Assembly (NCBI GenBank): GCA_025934735.1
Contig: JAICWP010000004.1
Coordinates: forward strand, 1-64,000
DNA: 64,000 bases
Origin: Terriglobales bacterium
GTDB lineage: Bacteria > Acidobacteriota > Terriglobia > Terriglobales > Acidobacteriaceae
Direction: 5' to 3'
Position 1 is the first letter of the stretch; every line of letters begins with the position of its first letter. Under the pieces are notes generated by a model that had not been told where the DNA came from, did no database searches, and worked only from the letters and a program-made list of their open reading frames with translations. This document shows positions 1-8,780 of this stretch, in pieces. The position numbers and the translations under genes are program-made.

Positions 1-41
1 CCATCACTGCACGCAGGCAAGAATCCTCCTAACGTTTCCCC

Positions 42-396
42 ATGCCGCATGGCCTCAAGCGTTTTCAGCAATCCGCACAATCACACTTTGTGACCTTCAC
101 TTGTTACCATCGGCGGCGAGGGTTCCATTCGCCCGCCGTCTACGGCCTTCGTCCAAGTGCTGGAGGAAATGCGCTGCCGCTTCGCCCTGTGCGTCTACGG
201 ATATGTGGTCATGCCCGAGCACGTGCACTTGCTGTTGAGCGAGCCGCAGCGCGGGGTTCTGGCAGACGCTATGCACTACTTGAAGTTATCCTTTGCCAAG
301 CGTCTGAGGGCTGGTGTTTTTTGGCAAAAGCGCTATTACGACCGCAACGTGCGCGATGAGCGCGAGTTCGTGGAGAAGCTACGCTACATTCATTAA
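42..396 (+). pseudogene. REP-associated tyrosine transposase remnant (frameshifted, truncated)
   Basis: Y1/HUH transposases of the TnpA-REP (RAYT) type process palindromic REP elements. The first frame starts at ATG 42 and carries the typical N-terminus (SHFVTFTCYHRRRGF) up to about position 143. The reading then has to shift frame near 144, where two bases appear lost or one gained, to continue as VLEEMRCRF. The HUH motif follows in MPEHVHLLLSEP, then FWQKRYYDRNVRD and KLRYIH. A TAA at 394-396 stops the frame where family members continue with NPV-RGL, so about 40-60 C-terminal residues are missing. The frameshift plus truncation argues for a dead copy. Palindromes elsewhere in the window resemble the REP elements these enzymes mobilise. 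Confidence 0.8.
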
Positions 397-397
397 A

Positions 398-469
398 GCG
401 GGGCGCGAACCTGGGCCACCTGCGGGGCGCGAACCTGGGCCACCTGCGGGGCGCGAACGTGGGCCACCT
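398..469. repeat. 24-bp tandem repeat, three units
   Basis: Three head-to-tail copies of the unit GCGGGGCGCGAACCTGGGCC+ACCT lie at 398-421, 422-445 and 446-469. The third differs by one base (C to G). The array begins two bases after the premature stop of the transposase remnant, so it may mark the breakpoint that removed the 3' end of that gene. Confidence 0.9.
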
Positions 470-518
470 GCGATGATGGGCGTTGCCGCCAATCGTCACA
501 TCAATCTTCCATCGTCAC

Positions 519-2561
519 CTACCGCGTATCCACGTTGAAGCCGAGGATGGCGTCCACATTGATGGGATCGTTGCCGCGCAATACGGGACGAAAGCGCCAT
601 CTGGAGAGCGCCATCATCACTTTGGCTTTGGTTTCGGACGACGGCCCTTGCAGCACTTTTAAATTGCGCAGCAGCCCGGCGCGGTCCATGGTGCAGGAGA
701 CGACCAGGCGCGACTTCTTCAGCCCTGGCGGCAGTTCGGCGCGGATGGCTTCCGGGGGCGTCAGGTCCTCGTCGAATCCGCTATTGCGCGAGCCCGGATC
801 GGCGAACTGCAGGACAGCGGTGCCCTGGTGGGTATCAATGTAGATGGTGTAAACCTTGTCACCCTTCAACGCGCCGTACAGGTTGAGCGCGCCGCCGGAA
901 CTGGGCGTGGCAATAACCGTGATGTCGGGCCGGCTCAATGGGCGCTCGCTGGCCGTGTGTCCGGGTATGCTGGGCGCGTCGCCACCTACCGCGAAGCTGG
1001 GCAGAGTCACAATTCCACCCCGGATGGCGACGCCGGCCATTTCGGTACGACCGCCGCCGCTGCCCGCTCCGCCGCGTCCAGGCGCTGGTGAAATGCCGCC
1101 CTTGGCGTTCAGCTTCGCGCCAAAACCCGTGCCCGTGTCGGCCGCGCCGGAGCCTTCGCCCACTTTGCCGCTGCCTCCGCCATTGCCTTTGCCGAATCCG
1201 GCGCCGTTGCCTTGACCTCCCAGCCCGGGCCGCCCGCCGCCCGTGCGCGACATGGCGAGGGCGCCGCCTGCGGCGTTACCCGGCATACCGACCTTTTCTC
1301 CGGGCTCCATGGACATGACGACCCCACCGCCGGCAGTATTGCCTCCGGAGGACTTGGGGCCGAGCACCGGAATTGGCCGCAAAGCCGCCAATGCCCCAGC
1401 TTCGCCCGCGCTTCCGCCCTGGCCCGCGCCGCTTCCCGCCACATTGGGAGGCGGCGGCACAACTCCCGGCCCGCCGCTCAACCCGCGTGCCAAACCGGCC
1501 GCCAGCGGCTTGCCATCGGCGAAGCCTGCAGTTGGCTGTACCGGCGGCGGTACCACGTTCTTGGTGCCTCCACCGAAAAATGAGCCGGCCGCTGACCAGA
1601 TTTCCTTGGCCAGAGCCGAACTGGTGTTGGGCGCCGGCTGCACCGCTGTGGGCGGCGGCAAAGACAGCTTGGGATGCAGATTCTGATCCTGCACATCGCG
1701 GGCAGAAACCGGCGGCGGCACTACTTCAGTGGTCAACTGTGGCGCTTTGCTCCGCTCAATGTCGCCGTGCACAACCGGCGCCGGACGGACCACGCTCACG
1801 CCTAGCGCCGGAGTGCGCAGCAGCTTGCTTCTTTCTATCTCCGGCGAAGGCGGCACCACCTGTGCGGCTAAATTAGGCGCGGCCCTCAGCTTGTCACGCA
1901 TCGTGTCCACCGGCGGCGCCACCGCCTCGGCGGAAAGGTCGGGCATTTTTTCCAGCTTATCCCGCGCCACCTTTACCTCTGGGGGAACCGCGTCCGCGGG
2001 CAGAAGCAGCTTCGGTTTGGCCAGCTTCTCCAGACCTTGCGTGGGTGGGGGGCCGGGCTTGGCGGCGGCAATAGCGATCAGGTTGGCCACCGCATCCTTG
2101 CTGGGTGGCAGCTTGATCTTAGGAACATCCACCACTTGCTGGGTCAAAGAGTCGCCGCGCGCAACCTTGATGACCTGCTGCTTGTTCATGGCAGTGCGGC
2201 CGCCGGAATGCCCTGTGTGCCCGGCCTGCGCCCCGCCCGTATCCGTAGTTTGCGGCAGATTATCGCCGGAGAAATAGATCACTTCATATTTGGGGTGCAC
2301 CGGCGGGGTGAAGGTCTGCATGTACTGCAGCGTTCCCGGCAGCGTGATGATGACCAGCAGCAGGGCGAATTCCATCACCCAAGCCACAACCATGCCCGAA
2401 GCGGGCCACAATCCCGCGCGGCATTCTCCCTGCAGATGGCGGGGAGAGCGCTGCATGGCCGGGCCCAGCGCGCCGGAAAATGCCTTCCAGCGCGGTTCCC
2501 ACTCGATCAGGAAATTGGGAGGCTCGGGCGCGGGTGCAAGTACCGGCATCGTAGCGCTCAT
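519..2561 (-). CDS. Large TonB C-terminal-domain protein at the end of the tad operon
   Basis: This 680-residue protein has a cytoplasmic N-terminus, one membrane segment at about residues 56-80, a long Pro/Ala-rich and then Gly-rich periplasmic region, and a TonB C-terminal fold at about 590-680 (LPPGLKKSRLVVSCTMDRAG, then a WRFRP motif). That layout suits an energy-transducer-like or envelope-spanning linker protein. Between about residues 185 and 310 there is a degenerate repeat with the pattern VPP-x-x-x-x-x-R-D/S-K-L-x-x-x-P-x-L. The start ATG overlaps the stop of the DUF192 gene by four bases, so the gene belongs to the tad transcription unit. No ExbB or ExbD gene is present in the window, so a classical TonB role is unproven. 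A role in anchoring or energising the pilus machine is inference. Confidence 0.75.
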   Translation of the reverse strand: MSATMPVLAPAPEPPNFLIEWEPRWKAFSGALGPAMQRSPRHLQGECRAGLWPASGMVVAWVMEFALLLVIITLPGTLQYMQTFTPPVHPKYEVIYFSGDNLPQTTDTGGAQAGHTGHSGGRTAMNKQQVIKVARGDSLTQQVVDVPKIKLPPSKDAVANLIAIAAAKPGPPPTQGLEKLAKPKLLLPADAVPPEVKVARDKLEKMPDLSAEAVAPPVDTMRDKLRAAPNLAAQVVPPSPEIERSKLLRTPALGVSVVRPAPVVHGDIERSKAPQLTTEVVPPPVSARDVQDQNLHPKLSLPPPTAVQPAPNTSSALAKEIWSAAGSFFGGGTKNVVPPPVQPTAGFADGKPLAAGLARGLSGGPGVVPPPPNVAGSGAGQGGSAGEAGALAALRPIPVLGPKSSGGNTAGGGVVMSMEPGEKVGMPGNAAGGALAMSRTGGGRPGLGGQGNGAGFGKGNGGGSGKVGEGSGAADTGTGFGAKLNAKGGISPAPGRGGAGSGGGRTEMAGVAIRGGIVTLPSFAVGGDAPSIPGHTASERPLSRPDITVIATPSSGGALNLYGALKGDKVYTIYIDTHQGTAVLQFADPGSRNSGFDEDLTPPEAIRAELPPGLKKSRLVVSCTMDRAGLLRNLKVLQGPSSETKAKVMMALSRWRFRPVLRGNDPINVDAILGFNVDTR

Positions 2562-2962
2562 ACCGCCTCCACTGCTTTTTTCTGTACGCCAAACGAAATT
2601 TCAATCACATCGCCGATTGCCGTCCCTGTGTTCCACACCGTGTGGCAAGGAAGTTCCAGCACCGTAACCGCGTCCATGCGTATGGGTGCGATGCGCCACG
2701 GCTTCATGTTCTCCTCTACGTGAACCACGGCCTTGTTCTGGTTCAGGTAGATGACGTCGATGGGGTAGCGCATGGCGATGGTGTGCACGCCATGGCTGGG
2801 CACAATCCACAGCCCATGGCCAAAACGGAACGCCGTGGGGGTGGTGCCCATGAGGCCGCGCAACCGGCTCCAGTGGGTGTCAGCCACCGACAGCTCGGTG
2901 GCCAGGAACGCCTGGCGGGTTCGGTTAAATGCGTATCCCTTGCGCAAATGATTGCCCTGCAT
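2558..2962 (-). CDS. DUF192 family protein
   Basis: A 134-residue protein with the DUF192 core: LRGLMG at about 34-39, then HGVHTIAMRYPIDVIYLN at about 57-74 and a VLELP segment near 104. Family members are small beta-barrel domains, often exported, with no established reaction. This copy has no obvious signal peptide, so it is probably cytoplasmic. The ATG is preceded by GGAG, which overlaps the stop codon of the upstream 27-codon gene. Its own stop overlaps the start of the TonB-C gene (ATGA). DUF192 genes are often found beside Tad genes in Acidobacteriota and Myxococcota, to my recollection, but a function in pilus assembly is not shown by the sequence. Confidence 0.85.
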   Translation of the reverse strand: MQGNHLRKGYAFNRTRQAFLATELSVADTHWSRLRGLMGTTPTAFRFGHGLWIVPSHGVHTIAMRYPIDVIYLNQNKAVVHVEENMKPWRIAPIRMDAVTVLELPCHTVWNTGTAIGDVIEISFGVQKKAVEAV

Positions 2963-2972
2963 GCCGGCGCTC

Positions 2973-3056
2973 CTACGCCTGGTCTTTCTGGCGGTTGTAG
3001 GCCACCAGTCCCAATACCAGCAGAATCACTAACACGGCCACGACCGCTGGCGTCAT
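2973..3056 (-). CDS. 27-residue single-pass membrane miniprotein in the tad operon
   Basis: A short frame (27 codons plus TAG) fills the gap between tadC and the DUF192 gene. Its ATG overlaps the tadC stop as ATGA, a hallmark of translational coupling. The product begins MTPAVVAVLVILLVLGLVAY and ends in the charged tail NRQKDQA, so nearly the whole chain is one transmembrane helix with a short hydrophilic C-terminus. There is no separate ribosome site beyond the tadC 3' end (GGAG in CCGGAGATGCAACG). I know no named family for it. It could be a small subunit of the TadB/TadC inner-membrane platform. Coding status rests on the overlap, the tight packing and the sensible membrane-helix product. 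Confidence 0.6.
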   Translation of the reverse strand: MTPAVVAVLVILLVLGLVAYNRQKDQA

Positions 3057-3958
3057 CGTTGCATCTCCGGCAGGAAGTACCGGATCAGCTGGATCGCTGC
3101 CGGCCCCAGGCTGACGATAAACATCGAAGGAAACACAAACAGGACCAGCACCGGCACCATCTTGATGGTGGTTTTGGCCGCCGACTCTTCCGCCCGCTGG
3201 CGGCGCTCGGTACGCAGGGAATCAGAATGCACGCGCAGCGCTTGCGCAATGCTGGTGCCGAAGCGGTCGGTCTGGATCAGGACCGCTACCAAAGCTTTCA
3301 AGTCGCCGACGCCGGTGCGCTCCGCCAGGTTGCGCAAAGCGTCCGCGCGCGGCTTGCCCGCCCGCAGTTCGAGGTTTACCAGGCGAAATTCGTCGCTCAG
3401 CTCGGCATGGGCGTGGCGCAAGTCCTCGCCCACCCGCTGCAGCGCCTGGTCCAGGCCCAGTCCGGCTTCCACGCAAATCACAGTCAGGTCGAGCGCGTCC
3501 GGCAGGCCCAGCCGGATGCGCAGTTGCCGGTTGCGAATCATGCGCTTGAGCATGAACCGGGGCAACATATAACCCCCCAGCGGCAAAGCCACGATCAGCA
3601 TGGGCGAATTCAGGCCAATGCCCGTGGCCATCACGAACGCCAGCCCGCCAAAGGCCAGCAGAGCGCGAATGCCGAAGTAAATCGTCAGGTGATTGGGGTC
3701 GCGGTAGCCAGCCTGCATGAGCAGGGCGCGGGTAGCCGACACTTCCGTCGGCGATTTAGGCAGGGCCTTGGACAGCGGATCCAGGACCTGTTCCACGCGG
3801 TCCTTGATCGCGGTTTTTTCCGAGTCCTCCCGCGGCTGCCAGCCCAGCGAACGCAGCCGGGTGCCCAGCACGGAAGAGGGCGCGGCCGCCGCCGCTCCGA
3901 AAGCGAAGATCGCCGCAAACACCGTCACGAACAGCACGATTGCCAATACCATCGCCAT
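3053..3958 (-). CDS. tadC: TadC inner-membrane platform protein (T2SS-F family)
   Basis: A 301-residue polytopic protein with an N-terminal hydrophobic helix (about 3-27), further helices at about 88-125, a cytoplasmic T2SS-F domain around 145-265 (LPDALDLTVICVEAGLGLDQ) and a C-terminal helix near 270-292. TadC pairs with TadB to form the inner-membrane platform through which the TadA/CpaF ATPase drives Flp pilin assembly. The ATG lies four bases after the end of tadB, and its stop overlaps the downstream 27-codon gene. The length and the motif ICVEAGLGLDQAL are typical of TadC. Nothing looks damaged. Confidence 0.93.
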   Translation of the reverse strand: MAMVLAIVLFVTVFAAIFAFGAAAAAPSSVLGTRLRSLGWQPREDSEKTAIKDRVEQVLDPLSKALPKSPTEVSATRALLMQAGYRDPNHLTIYFGIRALLAFGGLAFVMATGIGLNSPMLIVALPLGGYMLPRFMLKRMIRNRQLRIRLGLPDALDLTVICVEAGLGLDQALQRVGEDLRHAHAELSDEFRLVNLELRAGKPRADALRNLAERTGVGDLKALVAVLIQTDRFGTSIAQALRVHSDSLRTERRQRAEESAAKTTIKMVPVLVLFVFPSMFIVSLGPAAIQLIRYFLPEMQR

Positions 3959-3962
3959 AGGT

Positions 3963-4934
3963 TCAGACCTGAATACGAATAATTTTTCGGATCAGCAGGT
4001 AGCCGATCGTCTGCAAAACAATTCCCGCCGCGATCAGCGCGTGCCCAATGGGGTCGGTGAACAGCGGGGTCATGAATCCCGGGTTCATCACCGCCATCAC
4101 CACCACGATGATCGGGGGCAGGGCCATCAGCAAAAGCATGGTCAACCGGCCCTGCGCCGTGTACACTCGCACCTGGCGCAGAATTTTGAAGCGCTCGCGG
4201 ATCACGTAGGAAAGCCCGTCCAGGATTTCCGCCAGGTTGCCGCCGGTTTCACGCTGCAACATGACCGCCGTGGCGAAAAACTTCACGTCCACGATGGGCA
4301 TGCGTTCCGCCATGTTTAACAGGGCGTCGCGCAACGGCAAACCGAATTTCTGCTCTTCAAAAAGCTTGCGGAACTCGCCCCCCACCGGCTCTCCCATTTC
4401 GGTGGCCAGCAGTTCCAGGGCGGTGGGAAATGCGTGCCCGGCGCGCACCGCGCGCGCCAGAGTGTCAATAGCCTCAGGGAACAGTTCCTCGAACTTGGAA
4501 AAGCGCTGCGACCGCCGAAACGACACATACATGTAGGGCACGAACAAGCCGAACGCCGCGGCCACTCCCGCAAACAGCTTGGAGTTGCTCAGCAGCAACA
4601 CTACGACGCCGGAAGTGGCGCAAGCACAAACCGTGAGCAGCAGGAACTTGCCAGCCTTCAGCTTCACGTCGGCCTGGGAGAGCGTCTGCTGCAGCTTGGT
4701 CATGCGCGGCCACTGCTGCAACAGCCGGTTGAACACCGGAATGTCGCTCATCAGTTCATCGCGCAGCAGCAGCAGTTCTTCGGAGGGCTGCCGTTCGCTG
4801 GCCGCCTGCACCGTGGCCAGGCGTTCGCGCAGCAAGCGCGCGTGCGAGCGCCGCTCGTCGAACAGCGACGCCACCGCAAACACTCCCGCCGTTACCAGAA
4901 CAAAAACCACTACCGCAATCAGCGCCATGATCAT
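3963..4934 (-). CDS. tadB: TadB inner-membrane platform protein (T2SS-F family)
   Basis: A 323-residue membrane protein: N-terminal helix at about 3-24, a soluble stretch, a paired helix region near 98-135, a T2SS-F domain ([20 protein letters not shown], then [17 protein letters not shown]) and two C-terminal helices. This is the usual TadB layout and it precedes tadC directly. It contacts the CpaF/TadA ATPase and forms the base of the Flp pilus assembly machine in the inner membrane. The start ATG is 28 bases after the cpaF stop. It is transcribed with its neighbours on the minus strand and shows no anomalies. Confidence 0.93.
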   Translation of the reverse strand: MIMALIAVVVFVLVTAGVFAVASLFDERRSHARLLRERLATVQAASERQPSEELLLLRDELMSDIPVFNRLLQQWPRMTKLQQTLSQADVKLKAGKFLLLTVCACATSGVVVLLLSNSKLFAGVAAAFGLFVPYMYVSFRRSQRFSKFEELFPEAIDTLARAVRAGHAFPTALELLATEMGEPVGGEFRKLFEEQKFGLPLRDALLNMAERMPIVDVKFFATAVMLQRETGGNLAEILDGLSYVIRERFKILRQVRVYTAQGRLTMLLLMALPPIIVVVMAVMNPGFMTPLFTDPIGHALIAAGIVLQTIGYLLIRKIIRIQV

Positions 4935-4962
4935 GGCTGTGCTCCCCGCCTTCTCCCTGGCC

Positions 4963-6267
4963 TCATATCTCCACCACCGATTCGAACACCGCCGGGCGGA
5001 CGCGGCAGCCTGCCGCCGTCAGCCGGTCGGTAAACTTGGCGCGGATGCCGGTGGAGCGATACACGCCCCGTACCTTGCCGCCTTCCGCCACTCCCTTGCG
5101 CTCGAACACAAAGATATCCTGCATGGAAATAACGTCGCTCTCCATGCCCGTGATTTCCGAAATCGTGGTCACCTTGCGGGTGCCATCGGACATGCGGGCA
5201 ATCTGCACCACCGCGTGGATGGCGGAAGAAATCTGCTGCCGCACCGCGCGCTCGGGAATATTGAGGTTGGCCATGGAGACCATGTTTTCAATACGCGACA
5301 GCGCGTCGCGTGGCGTGTTGGCGTGCACCGTGGTCAGCGAGCCCTCGTGGCCGGTGTTCATGGCTTGCAGCATGTCAAAAGCTTCTTCGCCACGGACTTC
5401 GCCCACTACTATGCGGTCGGGACGCATACGCAAGCTGTTGATTACCAGCTGCCGCTGGCGGATGGCGCCTTTTCCTTCAATGTTGGGCGGGCGCGTTTCC
5501 AGGCGCACCACGTGCTCTTGTTTGAGCTGCAATTCGGCCGCGTCTTCAATGGTGACAATGCGCTCTGTATTGGGGATGTAACCGGACAATACGTTCAGCA
5601 GCGTGGTTTTGCCGGCGCCCGTGCCGCCCGAGATCAGCAGGTTCAGGCGGCCCTTCACCATCGCCGCCAGCAGTTCCAGCATGGGCTCGGTCATCGACTT
5701 GTTTTCGATCAGGTTGCGCGCGGTCAGCGGATCGCGCCCGAAACGGCGGATGGAAAGCGCGGGTCCGTCCACCGCCAATGGCGGAATAATGGCGTTCACG
5801 CGCGAGCCGTCGGGCAGGCGCGCGTCCACCATGGGCGAAGATTCATCCACGCGCCGCCCCACCCGCGACACGATCCGGTCAATGATCTGCATCAGGTGCT
5901 GGTCGTCCTTGAAGGTCAACCCCGTGGGCTCCAGCTTGCCGTTGCGTTCGATGTACACCTGGTTGTAGCGATTGACCAGGATGTCCGAGATGCTGGGATC
6001 CTTCAGCAAGGGCTCCAACGGGCCCAAGCCGAAAATCTCATCCAGGATTTCCCGCGCCAGCCGTTCCCGTTCCGCAAAGCTCAGAGGCACGGCCTCGCCG
6101 TTCACCGAGTTGCGGATCAGCACCAGCACTTCCTCGCGCGCGGCATCGCTGGGCGCACGCCCCAGCTTTTCCAGGTTCAGCCGGTCGAGAATCTTGCGAT
6201 GCAGGTCGGCTTTGACCTGCTGGTATTCCGTGCGCTCGAATTGCGTTCCCGCTCCTAATCCGCCCAT
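4963..6267 (-). CDS. cpaF: CpaF/TadA pilus assembly ATPase
   Basis: A 434-residue secretion ATPase of the VirB11/GspE superfamily. Residues 1-130 form the N-terminal region with [15 protein letters not shown]. The RecA-like domain holds Walker [10 protein letters not shown] at about 214-222, an Asp/Walker-B region [10 protein letters not shown] near 288-297 and the conserved [16 protein letters not shown]. CpaF hydrolyses ATP in the cytoplasm to drive Flp pilin polymerisation through TadB/TadC. The gene follows cpaE with a gap of nine bases. All catalytic motifs are present and the length is normal for the family. Confidence 0.96.
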   Translation of the reverse strand: MGGLGAGTQFERTEYQQVKADLHRKILDRLNLEKLGRAPSDAAREEVLVLIRNSVNGEAVPLSFAERERLAREILDEIFGLGPLEPLLKDPSISDILVNRYNQVYIERNGKLEPTGLTFKDDQHLMQIIDRIVSRVGRRVDESSPMVDARLPDGSRVNAIIPPLAVDGPALSIRRFGRDPLTARNLIENKSMTEPMLELLAAMVKGRLNLLISGGTGAGKTTLLNVLSGYIPNTERIVTIEDAAELQLKQEHVVRLETRPPNIEGKGAIRQRQLVINSLRMRPDRIVVGEVRGEEAFDMLQAMNTGHEGSLTTVHANTPRDALSRIENMVSMANLNIPERAVRQQISSAIHAVVQIARMSDGTRKVTTISEITGMESDVISMQDIFVFERKGVAEGGKVRGVYRSTGIRAKFTDRLTAAGCRVRPAVFESVVEI

Positions 6268-6276
6268 GCCTTACTC

Positions 6277-7449
6277 CTAAACAGTTTTAAATAACGACCA
6301 GCCGCCCCGTTTGCTGCTTTCATCCGATTCGGTCAGCGTTGCCGCCAGCCCAGTGAACGAACGCGCCACCTCGGAGTGGTTTTGCTGAATTACCGGCACG
6401 CCCCGGTCAATGGAATTTGAGACCGCGACGTAATGATTGGGGATCTTCCACAAAAGCTTCACGCCCGTGGCTGCTTCCGCGTCGCTCTCGCTGAAGCCGG
6501 GTATCTTGCGGAAACGGTTCAGCACCAGCCGCACCCGCTCCCGCCCGCCGGACTCGCCCAGGTACTGCAGCACCCGGGCGGCGCTCCACAGCGAGGCTAC
6601 GTCCGTGTGGGCCACCAGCAGCACGTATTCGGAAAGGTTGCACACCAGGCGCGTGGCCGCATCCAGCCGGGTGGATGTATCCACCACGATGTAGCGGTAA
6701 TGGCTGACCAGGATGTCGAACAGCGCGGCAAATTCGCTGGTCGTAGGCTCCACTGAGGTGGGCGTGCTGGTCCCCGCCAGCAGGTGCAACCCGTCGGGAT
6801 GGCGGGTCATGAAGCTTTCCAGCAGCGAGCCATCCATGCGGTGCAGGTTGCGCAGCGCATCGGCAATGGTGAACAGCGGTTTCACGTTCAGGTGGAGCGC
6901 GGCATGGCCCAGCGGCGCTAGGTCCACCAGGGCCACGTTGCCGTGCACCGCATGCAGCGAGAGGGCGATGTTTACCGCTACCGTCGTCGCTCCCGTGCCT
7001 CCCTTGGCGTTGACCACGGTGAATACTTTGCCTCGGCGCCCGCTTTGTCCATGCTTACGTTGCGCTGCGGTCAGCCGTACAAAGGCTTCCAGCAGGGCCG
7101 TGGTGGTGGTGGGTCGCTCGATAAACTCGCGCGCTCCGGCGCGCATGGCGTTCACAATCACCTGCGGCTGCGACATGCTGCCTACCGCGAACACCGCCGC
7201 ATTGCTCACTTCCGCCCGCAGGGTCTCGATGGCGCGGATGGCCGAGGTCGGATTTTCGTTGGGAATGTCCACCATCAGCACGTCCGGGCTGACTCCGTGA
7301 ATCCGCCGCAGCAGCGGATCGGTGGCGGCCACTGGAAACGCAGAACAGCTGTGCACGGTGCGGGCGACGTTGGTTCCGTCTACCAGCACCTGCAACATGG
7401 AGCGCTGTTCGTCGTCGCTCGCCAAAATTACTACTGCCAGTTCAGCCAT
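6277..7449 (-). CDS. cpaE: CpaE/TadZ pilus localisation ATPase
   Basis: A 390-residue two-domain protein. The N-terminal 1-125 resembles a response-regulator receiver and keeps an Asp at 61 in PDVLMVDIPNENP. The C-terminal part is a MinD/ParA-like P-loop domain with the deviant Walker A KGGTGATT at 149-156. CpaE/TadZ proteins place the Tad machine at the cell pole or another fixed site and recruit other Tad proteins. Position between tadG and cpaF fits. Whether the retained Asp is phosphorylated cannot be told from sequence. Here the second conserved Lys of classical Walker A (GKT) is replaced by Ala, as in many CpaE proteins, while the signature Lys at the start is kept. Confidence 0.93.
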   Translation of the reverse strand: MAELAVVILASDDEQRSMLQVLVDGTNVARTVHSCSAFPVAATDPLLRRIHGVSPDVLMVDIPNENPTSAIRAIETLRAEVSNAAVFAVGSMSQPQVIVNAMRAGAREFIERPTTTTALLEAFVRLTAAQRKHGQSGRRGKVFTVVNAKGGTGATTVAVNIALSLHAVHGNVALVDLAPLGHAALHLNVKPLFTIADALRNLHRMDGSLLESFMTRHPDGLHLLAGTSTPTSVEPTTSEFAALFDILVSHYRYIVVDTSTRLDAATRLVCNLSEYVLLVAHTDVASLWSAARVLQYLGESGGRERVRLVLNRFRKIPGFSESDAEAATGVKLLWKIPNHYVAVSNSIDRGVPVIQQNHSEVARSFTGLAATLTESDESSKRGGWSLFKTV

Positions 7450-7505
7450 TCGTTCACTACCTTCCCTGGGATCATTTCCGTGTTCTCCTTATCGTGCTCC
7501 TGCCC

Positions 7506-8780
7506 TCATGGCCCCTGGATCAGACGGATCGGAACCGCGCCTGGCCCCGTTGCTGTTTCCGGACCCGCGCCCTGTGCCGTTCCGCAGGAACTGGCATTCA
7601 CGAAATGGGCGGTAATATTGCCTTGGTTGTCGGGCGTGCTGTCAATAAAAAATTGCGCGAATCCCAGGAAGGAAACCGGCTGCTTGCCCGGATCCAGCGC
7701 GGTATTGCAGTTGTCCCAGACGGGCGCTGTAATCAGCGAACGGCTGCTATCCCGCCGCTGGCTGCAGTTGCCCTGATAACAGTATTCAAAATCCGGGCTG
7801 GGATTGGCGGCCACTGGCGTCGTTGGATTGCTGGGCGCCCAGAGGTCGGCCGGATTCCCAATCAGGTCCGAGACTCCCACGTAGGTCTTCTGCGTCATCT
7901 TCCCATTTTCGGTCTGCAGCATGGTTCCGCAGGATCCAGTGAAGTTCTGCAACGTGCTGGGATCCACCCCGCAGGAGGGGTCATTCAGGCAATGACCAAT
8001 GGCGCAGCTGTAGGTCGCGGCGCCTTTGCCGAAATCCAGCGAGTAATACTGGCTGGGCACGGCTCCGTTGTTGGGAACCTGCGACTGGCCCACCGGACGC
8101 AGCGTGATGACCTTGCCGCGCATGATTTGCGCGTAGTCGGTCAGCGTGGGCGCGCCGGTACTGGGACCTGTCACATTGGGATTGAAAATGGTTTGCGCGT
8201 AAGTCGGAGGCGCGGGCGCTGCTGCCCCGCAGCCCGCCGTAATGCTGGATGCCAGGGCCGTGTTGGCGATGAAAAACGGCTTCAGGCAGTGTGTTCCTCC
8301 GGCCAGCTTGCTGGCTTCCGCGGTCGCCCGGGTGTTCACCGCCACTGCGTTCCAGCCGATGGCGCGGGCAAAAAACATGCCCACCGCGCTCGAGCCCGCC
8401 CGTGAAATGTAAACCGTGACCCTCCGGTTGCTGCTGTCCACACACACCGCGCTGCTGGCGTTGGTCGCCGGGCAGGGCGAAGCGCTCAGTGCCGTGCCGA
8501 AGTCCGCCGCCGTCAGGCTCCGCCCCAGAACCTTGTTCTGAATGGCGGTCGAGATGGCGGCATCGGCAACTGCGGCCACGGCCGGGCTGGGGGAACCGCT
8601 GAACACCGCCGCCCCCGCCAGCGCTCCCGCGTCCGCGGCATGCTGGGCGCTGGTTCGCGCCGTGTACAGGATTCCCAGATCAATGGCCAGCGCGGCAAAG
8701 GCGAACAGCACCACGATGAACACCGCCACCAAAGGCAGAGTCATCCCTTTTTCCGGCCGGCGATCTTTCCCCCTTCTCAT
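7506..8780 (-). CDS. tadG: TadG-like pilus assembly protein
   Basis: A 424-residue protein with a basic N-terminus and one long hydrophobic segment (GMTLPLVAVFIVVLFAFAAL, about residues 13-32) followed by ARTSAQHAADAGALAGA, the signature of TadG/TadE-like proteins. The remaining 370 residues are predicted periplasmic and rich in Cys, Ser, Thr and Asn, with at least ten cysteines that could form disulphides. TadG is needed for Tad secretion or pilus anchoring in other bacteria. The start overlaps the secretin stop by four bases (ATGA). The extracytoplasmic part has no named domain I can recognise, so it is probably lineage-specific. Confidence 0.85.
   Translation of the reverse strand: MRRGKDRRPEKGMTLPLVAVFIVVLFAFAALAIDLGILYTARTSAQHAADAGALAGAAVFSGSPSPAVAAVADAAISTAIQNKVLGRSLTAADFGTALSASPCPATNASSAVCVDSSNRRVTVYISRAGSSAVGMFFARAIGWNAVAVNTRATAEASKLAGGTHCLKPFFIANTALASSITAGCGAAAPAPPTYAQTIFNPNVTGPSTGAPTLTDYAQIMRGKVITLRPVGQSQVPNNGAVPSQYYSLDFGKGAATYSCAIGHCLNDPSCGVDPSTLQNFTGSCGTMLQTENGKMTQKTYVGVSDLIGNPADLWAPSNPTTPVAANPSPDFEYCYQGNCSQRRDSSRSLITAPVWDNCNTALDPGKQPVSFLGFAQFFIDSTPDNQGNITAHFVNASSCGTAQGAGPETATGPGAVPIRLIQGP

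Noticed and set aside
2642-3982. 446-codon frame antisense to tadC and DUF192
   Set aside because: It lies opposite well-supported genes, the composition is typical of GC-rich shadows (His, Arg, Gln rich), and no family motif is seen.
4579-6258. 559-codon frame antisense to cpaF
   Set aside because: Overlaps a certain gene on the other strand and has no motif; product of high GC at third codon positions.
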